A stretch of 12,069 bases of DNA from Gammaproteobacteria bacterium (GTDB lineage: Bacteria; Pseudomonadota; Gammaproteobacteria; GRL18): positions 1 through 12,069 of the forward strand of contig JAPVVU010000053.1 in the NCBI GenBank assembly GCA_028571885.1. Reading direction: 5' to 3'. Below are positions 1-6,599 of this stretch, piece after piece (the stretch's first letter is position 1; each line of letters opens with the position of its first letter). The translations under genes and the position numbers were made by a program. Under the pieces are notes generated by a model. The model did no database searches, was not told the DNA's origin, and was given only the letters and a program-made list of their open reading frames with translations.

Positions 1-406
1 CTGGGATGGCTGGAAACTTCTCACTGAAAAATTAGGCAAGAAAGTTCAATTAGTGGGCGACGATCTTTATGTCACCAATCCAAAGATCTTCAAAGAAGGT
101 ATTGACAAAGGCATAGCCAACTCTATTTTGATAAAAGTGAATCAAATCGGCACTTTAACTGAAACACTTGAAGCCATACAAATGGCAAAAGATGCGGGTT
201 ACACTGCAGTTGTTTCTCATCGTTCAGGTGAAACAGAAGATACAACTATTGCTGATCTTGCCGTGGCAACTTCTTGTGGACAAATCAAAACGGGTTCATT
301 ATCACGCTCTGATCGGATAGCTAAATACAATCAACTGATTCGTATTAGCGAAGATTTAGGTGATAAGGCAATTTATCCGGGAAAAGAGACTTTCTATAAC
401 CTATAA
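1..406 (+). CDS. eno: Enolase, C-terminal part (5' end outside window)
   Basis: This is the last ~134 codons of phosphopyruvate hydratase (2-phosphoglycerate to phosphoenolpyruvate; cytosolic, Mg-dependent, also a degradosome partner in E. coli). The reading frame is open from base 2 (WDGWKLLTEKLGKKVQLVGDD), so the GTG at 53 is internal and not a start. Visible family landmarks are ILIKVNQIGTLTET, which holds the catalytic lysine equivalent to E. coli K341, then SHRSGETEDTTIADLAV, and GQIKTGSLSRSDR, which holds the active-site lysine equivalent to K392. The C-terminus is complete and ends in the family's variable tail (KETFYNL). The gene is followed by ftsB, a very common gammaproteobacterial order. 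The 141-bp spacer that follows carries a 17-bp tandem repeat. Confidence 0.97.
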   Translation, partial: WDGWKLLTEKLGKKVQLVGDDLYVTNPKIFKEGIDKGIANSILIKVNQIGTLTETLEAIQMAKDAGYTAVVSHRSGETEDTTIADLAVATSCGQIKTGSLSRSDRIAKYNQLIRISEDLGDKAIYPGKETFYNL

Positions 407-430
407 AAAGTCTATTACAAAAAAAGGAAT

Positions 431-520
431 GGGGCGCTTTTTGACTATTCGTTTGATAAAGAAAGTCATTTGATAAAAAAAGTCTTTTGATAAAAAAAGT
501 GTTTAGTCAGGAGCAGCCCC
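431..520. repeat. 17-bp tandem repeat x3 inside an imperfect inverted repeat (eno-ftsB spacer)
   Basis: Three consecutive 17-bp units begin at 452, 469 and 486. The core is TTTGATAAARAAAGTC, and the third copy diverges only at its end. They lie between imperfect inverted arms at about 431-447 (GGGGCGCTTTTTGACTA) and 504-520 (reverse complement GGGGCTGCTCCTGACTA). If transcribed, the repeats would form the loop of a weak stem. There is no clean GC stem followed by a U tract, so I do not call a rho-independent terminator. The repeats are unlike CRISPR because there are no unique spacers between copies. Confidence 0.8.
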
Positions 521-547
521 TTTTTTCAGGAGACTGATTTTTAAGCA

Positions 548-823
548 ATGAATTATATCATTACAATTTTACTGGTTCTGTTAATTGTACTGCAATACGA
601 TTTATGGGTTGGCAAAGGTAGTATCGCGGAAGTCAGACAACTGGAGTCTGCACTTGAACTGCAGTCAGTAGAAAACCAACATCTGAAAGAACGTAATGAT
701 GCGCTCAAAGCAGAAGTACTGGATCTAAAAAACGGCCTTGAAGCGATTGAAGAAAGAGTCCGTACAGAATTGGGTATGATTAAAGAAGATGAAACTTTTT
801 TTCATGTCATTGAGAAAAAATGA
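548..823 (+). CDS. ftsB: Cell division protein FtsB
   Basis: FtsB is a bitopic inner-membrane divisome protein that pairs with FtsL and FtsQ and helps activate FtsWI septal peptidoglycan synthesis. The 91-residue product has the expected architecture. It has a very short cytoplasmic N-terminus, one membrane segment (about residues 3-20, YIITILLVLLIVLQYDLWVG) and a periplasmic coiled coil (about 25-75) rich in E, L, N and K heptads. It ends in the family-typical stretch EERVRTELGMIKEDETFFHVI. The length is slightly below E. coli's 103 residues. An AGGAG at 528-532 lies rather far (15 nt) from the ATG. The stop overlaps the ispD start by four bases (ATGA), which indicates translational coupling. 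The position between eno and ispD matches the usual gammaproteobacterial neighbourhood. Confidence 0.95.
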   Translation: MNYIITILLVLLIVLQYDLWVGKGSIAEVRQLESALELQSVENQHLKERNDALKAEVLDLKNGLEAIEERVRTELGMIKEDETFFHVIEKK

Positions 824-1587
824 TAGTAAAAAAATCAAACTCACGCTCTTCTTCTAAAGATGTCTCTGTAAACTCTTATAAAAAGAAGTACTGGGCCGTT
901 ATTCCGGCTGCAGGTGTAGGCAAACGTATGGGCAGTAAGATTCCTAAACAATATCTACAGCTGGCGGGAAAAACAGTGCTTGAACAAACACTTTCTATTT
1001 TCCTTCAACATCCGGACATTAGTGGTCTTGTGGTTGCCATCACTCAAGGTGATCCGTATTGGCAGGACATTTCAGATAATTTTAATAAAAAAAATGCTCA
1101 ATTAGTGATTGTTGCACCGGGAGGTAGTGAGCGTTGTCATTCTGTTCTTAATGCATTGCAGACGCTTTCAGAATATGCCTCTGATGATGATTGGGTTCTG
1201 GTACATGATGCCGCTCGTCCCTGTTTAAAGCGTGATGACATTGATCGTCTCATTGAACAATTGAGTGACACCACAGTTGGCGGCCTCTTAGGCCTGCCTA
1301 TGGCAGATACAGTTAAACGTTGTGATAAAGCTCAAAAGGTTCTGTCGACAGTGGATCGAAGTGAACTCTGGCGTGCCTTGACCCCACAAATGTTTCCTTT
1401 TAAACGCCTTAAAGATTCCCTGGAAGATGCAATTAATAGTCATGCAATGGTGACGGATGAAGCTTCAGCCATTGAGCGACAGGGTTTGAAGCCGCAAATG
1501 GTTGAAGGACATCCTGGTAATATCAAGATCACCCATCCGGGTGATCTGCAGCTGGCAGAACTTTTTCTTTCCCAATCAGTTGATTAG
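820..1587 (+). CDS. ispD: 2-C-methyl-D-erythritol 4-phosphate cytidylyltransferase
   Basis: IspD is the third enzyme of the MEP isoprenoid pathway; it transfers CMP from CTP to MEP in the cytosol. Visible landmarks are the glycine-rich CTP loop PAAGVGKRMGSKIPKQYL (residues 29-46), GGSERCHSVLNAL (101-113), VHDAARPCL (128-136), TVDRSELWRALTPQMF with the MEP-contacting arginine (R180), TDEASAIE (212-219) and NIKITHPGDL with the conserved lysine (K236). The protein has 255 residues, about 20 more than E. coli IspD. The excess is an N-terminal Ser/Lys-rich extension (residues 2-22) before the first beta strand, and no alternative in-frame start lies closer to the domain. The ATGA overlap with ftsB supports this start. 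ispF follows after 61 bp of repeat-bearing spacer. Confidence 0.96.
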   Translation: MIVKKSNSRSSSKDVSVNSYKKKYWAVIPAAGVGKRMGSKIPKQYLQLAGKTVLEQTLSIFLQHPDISGLVVAITQGDPYWQDISDNFNKKNAQLVIVAPGGSERCHSVLNALQTLSEYASDDDWVLVHDAARPCLKRDDIDRLIEQLSDTTVGGLLGLPMADTVKRCDKAQKVLSTVDRSELWRALTPQMFPFKRLKDSLEDAINSHAMVTDEASAIERQGLKPQMVEGHPGNIKITHPGDLQLAELFLSQSVD

Positions 1588-1594
1588 GGCTCTT

Positions 1595-1646
1595 GCCAGG
1601 AACTTATGCTAGAAACTTATGCCAGGAACTCTTACTTAGGAAATAG
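1595..1646 (+). repeat. 13-bp tandem repeat x3 (+ degenerate 4th) carrying SD-like motifs before ispF
   Basis: Three head-to-tail 13-mers lie at 1595-1607 (GCCAGGAACTTAT), 1608-1620 (GCTAGAAACTTAT) and 1621-1633 (GCCAGGAACTCTT). A degenerate fourth unit contains CTTAGGAAATAG. Each unit contains an AGGAA or AGAAA motif. The last one (AGGAA at 1638-1642) lies 6 nt before the ispF ATG and is its likely ribosome binding site, so the array looks like serial duplication of a ribosome-binding segment. Confidence 0.75.
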
Positions 1647-1648
1647 AT

Positions 1649-2194
1649 ATGATAAGAATAGGTCATGGTTATGATGCCCATCGTTTTTCGGATGAAGACA
1701 CAATCTCGTATGAAGACAAGGTCTCTACGGAAGATTCTATATCAGCTAATAAAGAGTCATTACTCGCTGCTTCAATTGTTATTGGTGGTGTCAAAATACC
1801 TCATAGCCATGCATTACTGGCGCATTCAGATGGTGATGTATTAGTTCATGCTCTTTGTGATGCCTTGCTGGGCGCTTTGGCTCTGGGTGATATCGGTAAG
1901 CATTTTCCAGATACATCAGCAGAATTTAAAAATATTGATAGCCGGATTTTACTAAGAAAAGTCATGCAGGCAGTCACTGATGCAAACTATAAAGTCTCTA
2001 ATGCCGATATGACTATTATTGCTCAAGCCCCAAAAATGGCTGCGCATATTGAGACAATGTGCAGCAATCTTGCCAATGATCTCAAAATACAGCGCTCACA
2101 GATTAATGTGAAAGCTACAACAACTGAGAAAATGGGCTTTACCGGGCGTAAAGAAGGCATTGCTGCTCATGCAGTGGTTTTACTGGAACAATAA
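1649..2194 (+). CDS. ispF: 2-C-methyl-D-erythritol 2,4-cyclodiphosphate synthase with N-terminal insertion
   Basis: IspF cyclises CDP-ME 2-phosphate to MEcPP with loss of CMP; it is a cytosolic metal-dependent homotrimer. The metal ligands are visible as D9 and H11 (GHGYDAHRF) and H67 (HSDGDVLVHAL). Other family signatures are GDIGKHFPD (80-88), ADMTIIAQAPKM (119-130) and VKATTTEKMGFTGRKEGIA (154-172). The product is 181 residues, against 159 in E. coli. The excess is one block of about 24 residues right after HRF, between the first metal-binding strand and IVIGGVKIP. This block begins with a six-residue unit repeated three times (DEDTIS, YEDKVS, TEDSIS). The core residues are intact, so the enzyme is probably active. 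AGGAA at 1638-1642 is well placed for the ATG. Confidence 0.96.
   Translation: MIRIGHGYDAHRFSDEDTISYEDKVSTEDSISANKESLLAASIVIGGVKIPHSHALLAHSDGDVLVHALCDALLGALALGDIGKHFPDTSAEFKNIDSRILLRKVMQAVTDANYKVSNADMTIIAQAPKMAAHIETMCSNLANDLKIQRSQINVKATTTEKMGFTGRKEGIAAHAVVLLEQ
1691..1744 (+). repeat. 18-bp in-frame tandem repeat x3 within ispF
   Basis: Three consecutive 18-bp units encode residues 15-32 with the pattern xED[TKS][IV]S. At DNA level each unit has a GAAGA core followed by a TCTC- or TATC-like end. The array makes up most of the IspF insertion and keeps the frame. Confidence 0.75.
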
Positions 2195-2200
2195 AAGAAG

Positions 2201-2235
2201 TTGTAAGTTGTAAGTTGTAAGTTGTAAGTTGTAAG
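2201..2235 (+). repeat. Perfect heptanucleotide repeat (TTGTAAG)5 in the ispF-truD spacer
   Basis: Five uninterrupted copies of TTGTAAG start six bases after the ispF stop codon. A seven-base unit changes frame with each copy gained or lost, but every frame meets TAA inside the array. Slippage would therefore alter only the length and composition of the untranslated spacer upstream of truD (start at 2268). Confidence 0.9.
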
Positions 2236-2267
2236 TCAAAAAATTAATATTAACTGAGAAAACACTA

Positions 2268-3359
2268 TTGAGTGACACAGATTTAGATTTATCTGAAATT
2301 TATCCTATAATCAGGGTAGAAGATCTGGTTTATGCACATACTGCTAAGAATGGACCACAAGGTCGCGCAAAATTTAAGGTTAATGCCGAGGATTTTATTG
2401 TCCGAGAGACGCTGAGTTTTGAGCCGGAAGGTGAAGGAACCCATGCTTACCTCTATATTGAAAAAACCAATACTAATACAGAATGGCTGGCCAGGCAGCT
2501 GGCCCGTTTTGTTGGTGTTGAAGCGAAAGAAATCGGTTATGCGGGGTTAAAAGACAGAAATGCTGTCACATCACAATGGTTTAGTGTTAATCTTGAAATA
2601 ATTGATGAACCCAACTGGGATGATTTTCAACTGGATGGGGTTAAAATTTTACTAAAAACCTTACACCGAAGGAAATTAAAACGCGGTGTTATCAAGCATA
2701 ATGAATTTGAAATTGTGCTCAGAGATGCAGTGGATGTCACTGCAGAAGAATTGAACAATAAAGTAAAGCTCATTCAATTATCAGGTGTTCCAAATTATTT
2801 TGCTCAGCAGCGCTTTGGTCATGATTACAATAATTTGACTCGTGGTGCACGATGGTTTAATGGCAGTCAGAAAATTAAAAAACGGGCTGATAAAAGTATA
2901 ATACTTTCAGCAGTTCGCTCTATGGTTTTTAATCAAATGCTGTCACAAAGAATACAAACAACGGGTTGGAATGAGCTTATTAATGGTGAAATTATGATGT
3001 TGTCAGGCACTCATTCTATTTTTTCTGCACCAGAAATCGATGACGAAATAATAAAACGTTTTCATCAGGGGGATATACATCCAACCACCGCTTTATGGGG
3101 TAGGGGGCAACTAAGCTCTGAAAAACAATTGCTGGCATCAGAACAAGCAGTGGCTGATAATTTGTCAAAGTGGTGTGATGGTCTGGAGAAACAGGGTTTG
3201 AAGCAGGATCGTCGTGCAGCAAGACTGTTTCCTGAAAATCTATCAATCAAATTTGAAGATGAATCATCAGATGATGTGTTGAAAAAATTGACCTTGTCAT
3301 TTTCTCTGCCAAGCGGGACTTATGCAACCGCAGTTTTACGAGAAATTATTCAGTTTTAA
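2268..3359 (+). CDS. truD: tRNA pseudouridine(13) synthase TruD
   Basis: TruD isomerises U13 of tRNA(Glu) to pseudouridine in the cytosol. The 363-residue product shows the family order: KFKVNAEDFIVRE (35-47), YAGLKDRNAVTSQWFSV with catalytic Asp96 (91-107), LKRGVIKHNEFEI (137-149), VPNYFAQQRFG (174-184), the TRUD insertion domain, and the closing LPSGTYATAVLREII. The only usable in-frame start before the domain is TTG at 2268, since an in-frame TAA lies at 2232-2234 inside the heptamer array. The ribosome binding site is poor (TGAGAA), so expression may depend on read-through from ispF. truD in this position is conserved in gammaproteobacteria, but the next gene is pbpG-like and not surE. 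A few N-terminal residues (2-16) are outside the known domain. Confidence 0.94.
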   Translation: MSDTDLDLSEIYPIIRVEDLVYAHTAKNGPQGRAKFKVNAEDFIVRETLSFEPEGEGTHAYLYIEKTNTNTEWLARQLARFVGVEAKEIGYAGLKDRNAVTSQWFSVNLEIIDEPNWDDFQLDGVKILLKTLHRRKLKRGVIKHNEFEIVLRDAVDVTAEELNNKVKLIQLSGVPNYFAQQRFGHDYNNLTRGARWFNGSQKIKKRADKSIILSAVRSMVFNQMLSQRIQTTGWNELINGEIMMLSGTHSIFSAPEIDDEIIKRFHQGDIHPTTALWGRGQLSSEKQLLASEQAVADNLSKWCDGLEKQGLKQDRRAARLFPENLSIKFEDESSDDVLKKLTLSFSLPSGTYATAVLREIIQF

Positions 3360-3446
3360 AGTTACTTAAATGTTTTTTTCAGAAAGATGTTAACATATCG
3401 ATATAGAGTGACGATTTAAACAATAAATTATACCAAGAGTTAGAAT

Positions 3447-4364
3447 ATGAAAAAGTTTATTTTTAATGTTTTATTTTTTACATTATTTTTATTGCCATTA
3501 AGTGTTGTTTTTGCAGGACCGACACAGTCGACCTCCTCTAAGAATAAAACAACAGTTAATCTTGCTTCAGTGAGTGCGATTGTCATTGATAAAAAAAATA
3601 ATTCTGTATTATTTGAAAAAAACTCTAAAATTGTTATGCCCATAGCGTCTCTTACCAAACTGATGACAGCAATGGTGATATTGGATGCAAAATTATCTCT
3701 GAAAGAAAAAATACGTTTTACTAAAGAAGACAAAACCAGTATTAATAATTACTACTCAAGGATCAGAATTGGTTCGGAGCTCAGCCGTGGTGATGTATTG
3801 CGAATTGCCCTGATGTCATCAGAAAATCTTGCTGCTTCATCATTAGGACGTACTTATCCAGGAGGCTCTTCTGCCTTTGTTAAAGCGATGAACAAAAAAG
3901 CCAGAGCATTGGGAATGAAACAGACACATTTTGTGAATTCGACAGGCTTGTCGGAAAAAAATGTTTCAACCGCATCCGATCTGGCCAAAATGGTTGCTGC
4001 TGCAACAAAATATAAATTAATCAAACAATATACGACAACACAAGTTTATACCGCGCGTTTTAAAAAGCCCCGTTATAATTTAGCTTATACTAATACCAAT
4101 GTCTTAGTTCGTGCCGGGCATCAGGATGTTAAACTCAGTAAAACGGGTTATCTTGATGAAGCAGGACGCTGTCTGGTGATGTTACGACGAATCGGCAACA
4201 AAGATATGATTATGGTATTTTTGGACTCATTTGGTAAGCGTAGTCCTATTGGTGATGCTAATCGTGTAAAGAAATGGCTGCAAACCGGTAACCGGGGCAA
4301 GGTTGCAAAATCGGCCTCAAATTACCAACGTGTTAAATTAGCTTTTTATTCAAAAGAAAATTAA
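3447..4364 (+). CDS. pbpG: D-alanyl-D-alanine endopeptidase, PBP7/PbpG type
   Basis: This is a serine peptidase of the S11 family (low-molecular-weight penicillin-binding protein) that cuts D-Ala-mDAP cross-links in periplasmic peptidoglycan. A signal peptide (about 1-23, ending VVFA|GP) is followed by the three active-site motifs: S68-L-T-K71 (ASLTKLMTA), S125-E-N127 (SSENLAA) and K232-T-G234 (KLSKTGYLDEAG). The total length (305 residues) is close to E. coli PbpG (310). There is no C-terminal amphipathic anchor like those of PBP5 and PBP6, which favours PbpG over DacA. The start is supported by AAGAG at 3434-3438. The gene converges on the PsiE-like gene with only 9 bp between the stops. 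It fits the peptidoglycan theme of the 5553-9026 block. Confidence 0.92.
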   Translation: MKKFIFNVLFFTLFLLPLSVVFAGPTQSTSSKNKTTVNLASVSAIVIDKKNNSVLFEKNSKIVMPIASLTKLMTAMVILDAKLSLKEKIRFTKEDKTSINNYYSRIRIGSELSRGDVLRIALMSSENLAASSLGRTYPGGSSAFVKAMNKKARALGMKQTHFVNSTGLSEKNVSTASDLAKMVAAATKYKLIKQYTTTQVYTARFKKPRYNLAYTNTNVLVRAGHQDVKLSKTGYLDEAGRCLVMLRRIGNKDMIMVFLDSFGKRSPIGDANRVKKWLQTGNRGKVAKSASNYQRVKLAFYSKEN

Positions 4365-4373
4365 CGTCACCTT

Positions 4374-4814
4374 TTAGTTTGTATTGTTTTTATCCAGCGC
4401 ATCATCTTCAGGACGTCCAAATTTACGGCCGTTATAGGTGAGTACTAAAACAGATAGACTCAGTATAACAATGGATACACTGATACTGAGTAACAGGTAT
4501 AGATGAAATTCATCAGAAACCTTTTGTACATCTATGACCAGGTGTCGAGATAAGGCTGTAATGGCAATGTAAATCAAGAACTGTACGGGTAAACGGTGCG
4601 TTTTAAAATATATGCCTACCATAGCGCCCAGTTCAAGATAGATAAATAATAATAAAATATCTTTTAGCTTTGCATAACCGCCAGACATAATATCTATATA
4701 TTCATAAATAGCAGACCAGACAATCGTACCGCCAATAACGAATAATGCCAGATAGTGGAATATATCCACCATCAAATCACCCGTATTTTGAATCTTGTTT
4801 GTTATTTTATTCAT
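4374..4814 (-). CDS. PsiE-family inner-membrane protein
   Basis: The 146-residue product has four predicted membrane segments (about 17-38, 52-70, 76-96 and 104-127) and a charged, probably cytoplasmic tail. The middle stretch LLLFIYLELGAMVGIYFKTHRLPVQFLIYIAITALSR (in overlapping parts, residues 54-90) resembles E. coli PsiE, the phosphate-starvation-inducible protein: a YFEF/YLEL motif, then YFK, then LPVQFLIYIAITA followed by R. The family's biochemical role is unknown. The gene follows mogA on the same strand after a 50-bp spacer that contains a 13-bp repeat. An AGGT at 4822-4825 sits 7 nt before the ATG. No Pho box is visible just upstream, so regulation by phosphate is not supported here. 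Confidence 0.85.
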   Translation of the reverse strand: MNKITNKIQNTGDLMVDIFHYLALFVIGGTIVWSAIYEYIDIMSGGYAKLKDILLLFIYLELGAMVGIYFKTHRLPVQFLIYIAITALSRHLVIDVQKVSDEFHLYLLLSISVSIVILSLSVLVLTYNGRKFGRPEDDALDKNNTN

Positions 4815-4825
4815 ATTAAATACCT

Positions 4826-4863
4826 ATATGGAATAGCAATATGGAGTAGAAAGTGGAATAGCA
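4826..4863. repeat. 13-bp tandem repeat x3 in the mogA-psiE spacer
   Basis: The units are 4826-4838 (ATATGGAATAGCA), 4839-4851 (ATATGGAGTAGAA) and about 4852-4863 (AGTGGAATAGCA). The array fills most of the spacer and ends one base before the mogA stop codon. Its sequence is unrelated to the 13-bp array before ispF, although the unit length and copy number are the same. Confidence 0.75.
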
Positions 4864-4864
4864 A

Positions 4865-5392
4865 TTATTTTTTAGGACGAAAGGGTTTTATAACATCCTC
4901 ATCACATTCAAGATAAGGACCTTCAATCAGATCAATGCAATAAGGAATGGCTGGAAAAACAGCATCCAGACATTCCCGGATTGATTTAGGTTTTCCGGGT
5001 AAATTAACAATGAGAGAATTACCACGGATGCCTGCAGTCTGGCGGGAAAGAATGGCTGTTGGGACATATTGCAAACTGACCTGACGCATGAGCTCACCAA
5101 AGCCCGGCATCATTTTTTCACAAATGTTTTCAGTGGCCTCTGGTGTGACGTCTCGTTTTGCCGGTCCTGTACCACCAGTTGTAACAATCAAACAGCATTT
5201 TTCCTGATCGGCTAATTCAATCATGGTTTGTTCCAGATGTGCCTGATCATCTGGAATAACGCGATAAACTGATTCCCACTCTGAGGTAAGATAGTCGTTC
5301 ATTGTGTCAATAATAGCCTTTCCGGAAAGGTCTTCATAAATTCCAGCGCTGGCTCTGTCAGAAGCGGTGATAATACCAATTTTAGCTTTCAT
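4865..5392 (-). CDS. mogA: Molybdopterin adenylyltransferase MogA
   Basis: MogA adenylylates molybdopterin in the last steps of molybdenum-cofactor synthesis (cytosolic, trimeric MoaB/Mog fold). Signatures are IGIITASDRASAG (5-17), TTGGTGPAKRDVTPEAT (71-87), MPGFGELMR (95-103), LSRQTAGIRGNSL (115-127) and the LPGKPKSI loop (131-138). With 175 residues it is about 20 shorter than E. coli MogA but has all the core motifs. The MPGFGELMR and AGIRG segments fit MogA better than MoaB. No other molybdopterin gene is in the window. A weak GAG-type ribosome binding site lies about 8 nt before the ATG. The PsiE-like gene follows on the same strand. Confidence 0.92.
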   Translation of the reverse strand: MKAKIGIITASDRASAGIYEDLSGKAIIDTMNDYLTSEWESVYRVIPDDQAHLEQTMIELADQEKCCLIVTTGGTGPAKRDVTPEATENICEKMMPGFGELMRQVSLQYVPTAILSRQTAGIRGNSLIVNLPGKPKSIRECLDAVFPAIPYCIDLIEGPYLECDEDVIKPFRPKK

Positions 5393-5414
5393 ACATTATA
5401 CTCTGTTTTTTTTG

Positions 5415-5427
5415 TTACAATATGTAA
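5415..5427. promoter_or_regulatory. Small palindrome TTACA-ATA-TGTAA in the mogA/ldt divergent spacer
   Basis: Perfect 5-bp arms with a 3-bp centre lie in the 160-bp AT-rich region between the divergent mogA and LysM-YkuD genes, 23 bp from the mogA start. It could be an operator, but such short AT-rich palindromes also occur by chance. Confidence 0.25.
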
Positions 5428-5552
5428 TTTGTTAAGTTGATGAATTTTAATAATCAATCAGTTTATTATTTTGTGAAAATTAAGTAAATACCTTCTGTCG
5501 TAATAATAACCTTAGAAAATAAGGGCTTTAAGGAATAATAGTTGGATTTGAA

Positions 5553-6515
5553 ATGAAATTGTTGTTGATATTTATTTTTCTATTGCTAAGTCATGCCTCT
5601 GCCTGGTCAAGTGTGTTTAATCTGCCTGAAGATCCCAATGAAAGTGTGATTGGCCAATCACCTGAGACGCCTTTTTATACCCAGGCGAATGATGAAGATA
5701 CACTTCTGGACGTGGCGAGACGGTATAATATTGGTCAAAATGAGATTATATTGGTTAACCCCAATGTTGATCGCTGGCTGCCTGGAACAAAAGCGTCTAT
5801 TTTAATTCCCCACAGTCGAGTTTTACCCGATACACCTTGGAAGGGATTGACACTTAATTTACCGGAATATCGGTTGTACTATTTTTCTCCTGATAATAAA
5901 ACGGTCATTACTCACCCTGTTAGTATTGGCCGCCAGGACTGGAATACTCCGCTTGGACAAACCAAAATTGTCACAAAAAAGGCTGACCCTACCTGGACAC
6001 CACCGGCATCAATTAAAAAAGAACATGCTGAAAAAGGTGAACCACTGCCTGATGTGGTGCCTGCTGGCCCGGATAACCCATTAGGTCTTTTTGCCTTACG
6101 TCTGGGCATTCCCGGTTACCTGATTCACGGTACAAACAAGCCCTATGGTGTTGGTATGCGAGTGAGTCATGGCTGTGTGCGGATGTACCCGGAAGATATT
6201 GAAAAGCTATTTCCTGAAGTAAAAGTGGGTATGCCGGTTAATATTGTTAATCAACCCGTCAAAGTAGGGTGGTTGGATAAGAAAATCTATATTGAGGTGC
6301 ATCCCCAATTAGAAGGAGAAGAATTGCCTTATGAAGAGTTGTATGAAAAGACAATGGGGTTGATAAAAAAGACATTTTTTAAACATAATTATCAACAGAG
6401 ATTAGTTGTTGAAGGGCAGGCATTAAGACAGGCTCTGGAACAAAAAAATGGTCTGCCTGTTGCCATTACTCAGGCTGTTCTGGTTAAAACCGATCCTGTT
6501 GATGAACTATTTTAA
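5553..6515 (+). CDS. LysM-YkuD L,D-transpeptidase, ErfK/YbiS/YcfS type
   Basis: This is a periplasmic enzyme of the class that attaches the C-terminal lysine of Lpp to the mDAP residue of peptidoglycan (E. coli ErfK/YcfS/YbiS), or makes 3-3 cross-links (YnhG/YcbB). The layout is a signal peptide (1-18), a LysM domain (about 42-86, with DEDTLLDVARRYNIGQNEI and the VNPNVDRWLPG turn), a YkuD domain (about 97-235), and a C-terminal extension of about 85 residues. Catalytic motifs are IHGT (191-194) and S205-H-G-C208-V-R-M211, with C208 as the nucleophile. The total length of 320 matches the E. coli paralogues (306-334). The gene converges on the Lpp-like gene 84 bp away, which favours the Lpp-anchoring role. 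GGA about 7 nt before the ATG is a modest ribosome binding site. Confidence 0.93.
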   Translation: MKLLLIFIFLLLSHASAWSSVFNLPEDPNESVIGQSPETPFYTQANDEDTLLDVARRYNIGQNEIILVNPNVDRWLPGTKASILIPHSRVLPDTPWKGLTLNLPEYRLYYFSPDNKTVITHPVSIGRQDWNTPLGQTKIVTKKADPTWTPPASIKKEHAEKGEPLPDVVPAGPDNPLGLFALRLGIPGYLIHGTNKPYGVGMRVSHGCVRMYPEDIEKLFPEVKVGMPVNIVNQPVKVGWLDKKIYIEVHPQLEGEELPYEELYEKTMGLIKKTFFKHNYQQRLVVEGQALRQALEQKNGLPVAITQAVLVKTDPVDELF

Positions 6516-6541
6516 GTGAATAATTCTAATAACAATGATTG

Positions 6542-6594
6542 TCAGGTGAGCTTTATACTGTAATTATAAGGCTTAAAAATATAAACTCACCTGA
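6542..6594. terminator. Hairpin between convergent ldt and lpp genes, candidate bidirectional terminator
   Basis: The arms TCAGGTGAGCTTTATA (6542-6557) and TATAAACTCACCTGA (6580-6594) pair with a single bulged base around a 22-nt loop. The hairpin lies 6 nt beyond the lpp stop and 27 nt beyond the ldt stop. No strong U tract follows on either strand, so it may be a processing or stability hairpin, or an imperfect terminator. Confidence 0.5.
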
Positions 6595-6599
6595 AATGA

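Noticed and set aside
53..406. A 117-codon gene starting at GTG 53
   Set aside because: The frame is open to base 2 and the upstream codons match enolase, so this is the inside of a truncated eno.
452..502. CRISPR array
   Set aside because: The units are directly adjacent with no spacers, only three copies exist and no cas gene is present.
2201..2235. Phase-variable on/off switching of truD by the heptamer array
   Set aside because: The array lies outside the coding region and all its frames contain TAA, so it cannot change the truD frame.
3016..3250. Two minus-strand ORFs within truD
   Set aside because: They overlap a gene with clear TruD motifs, have no ribosome binding sites and resemble no family.
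3440..3733. Minus-strand ORF across the pbpG start
   Set aside because: It is a shadow of the pbpG signal peptide and catalytic region.
5393..5400. TATAAT next to the mogA start implying a leaderless mRNA
   Set aside because: No matching -35 at proper spacing was found, and a GAG ribosome binding site is available. The hexamer is likely chance in AT-rich DNA.
5912..6109. Minus-strand ORF within the LysM-YkuD gene
   Set aside because: It is a shadow of conserved YkuD coding sequence.
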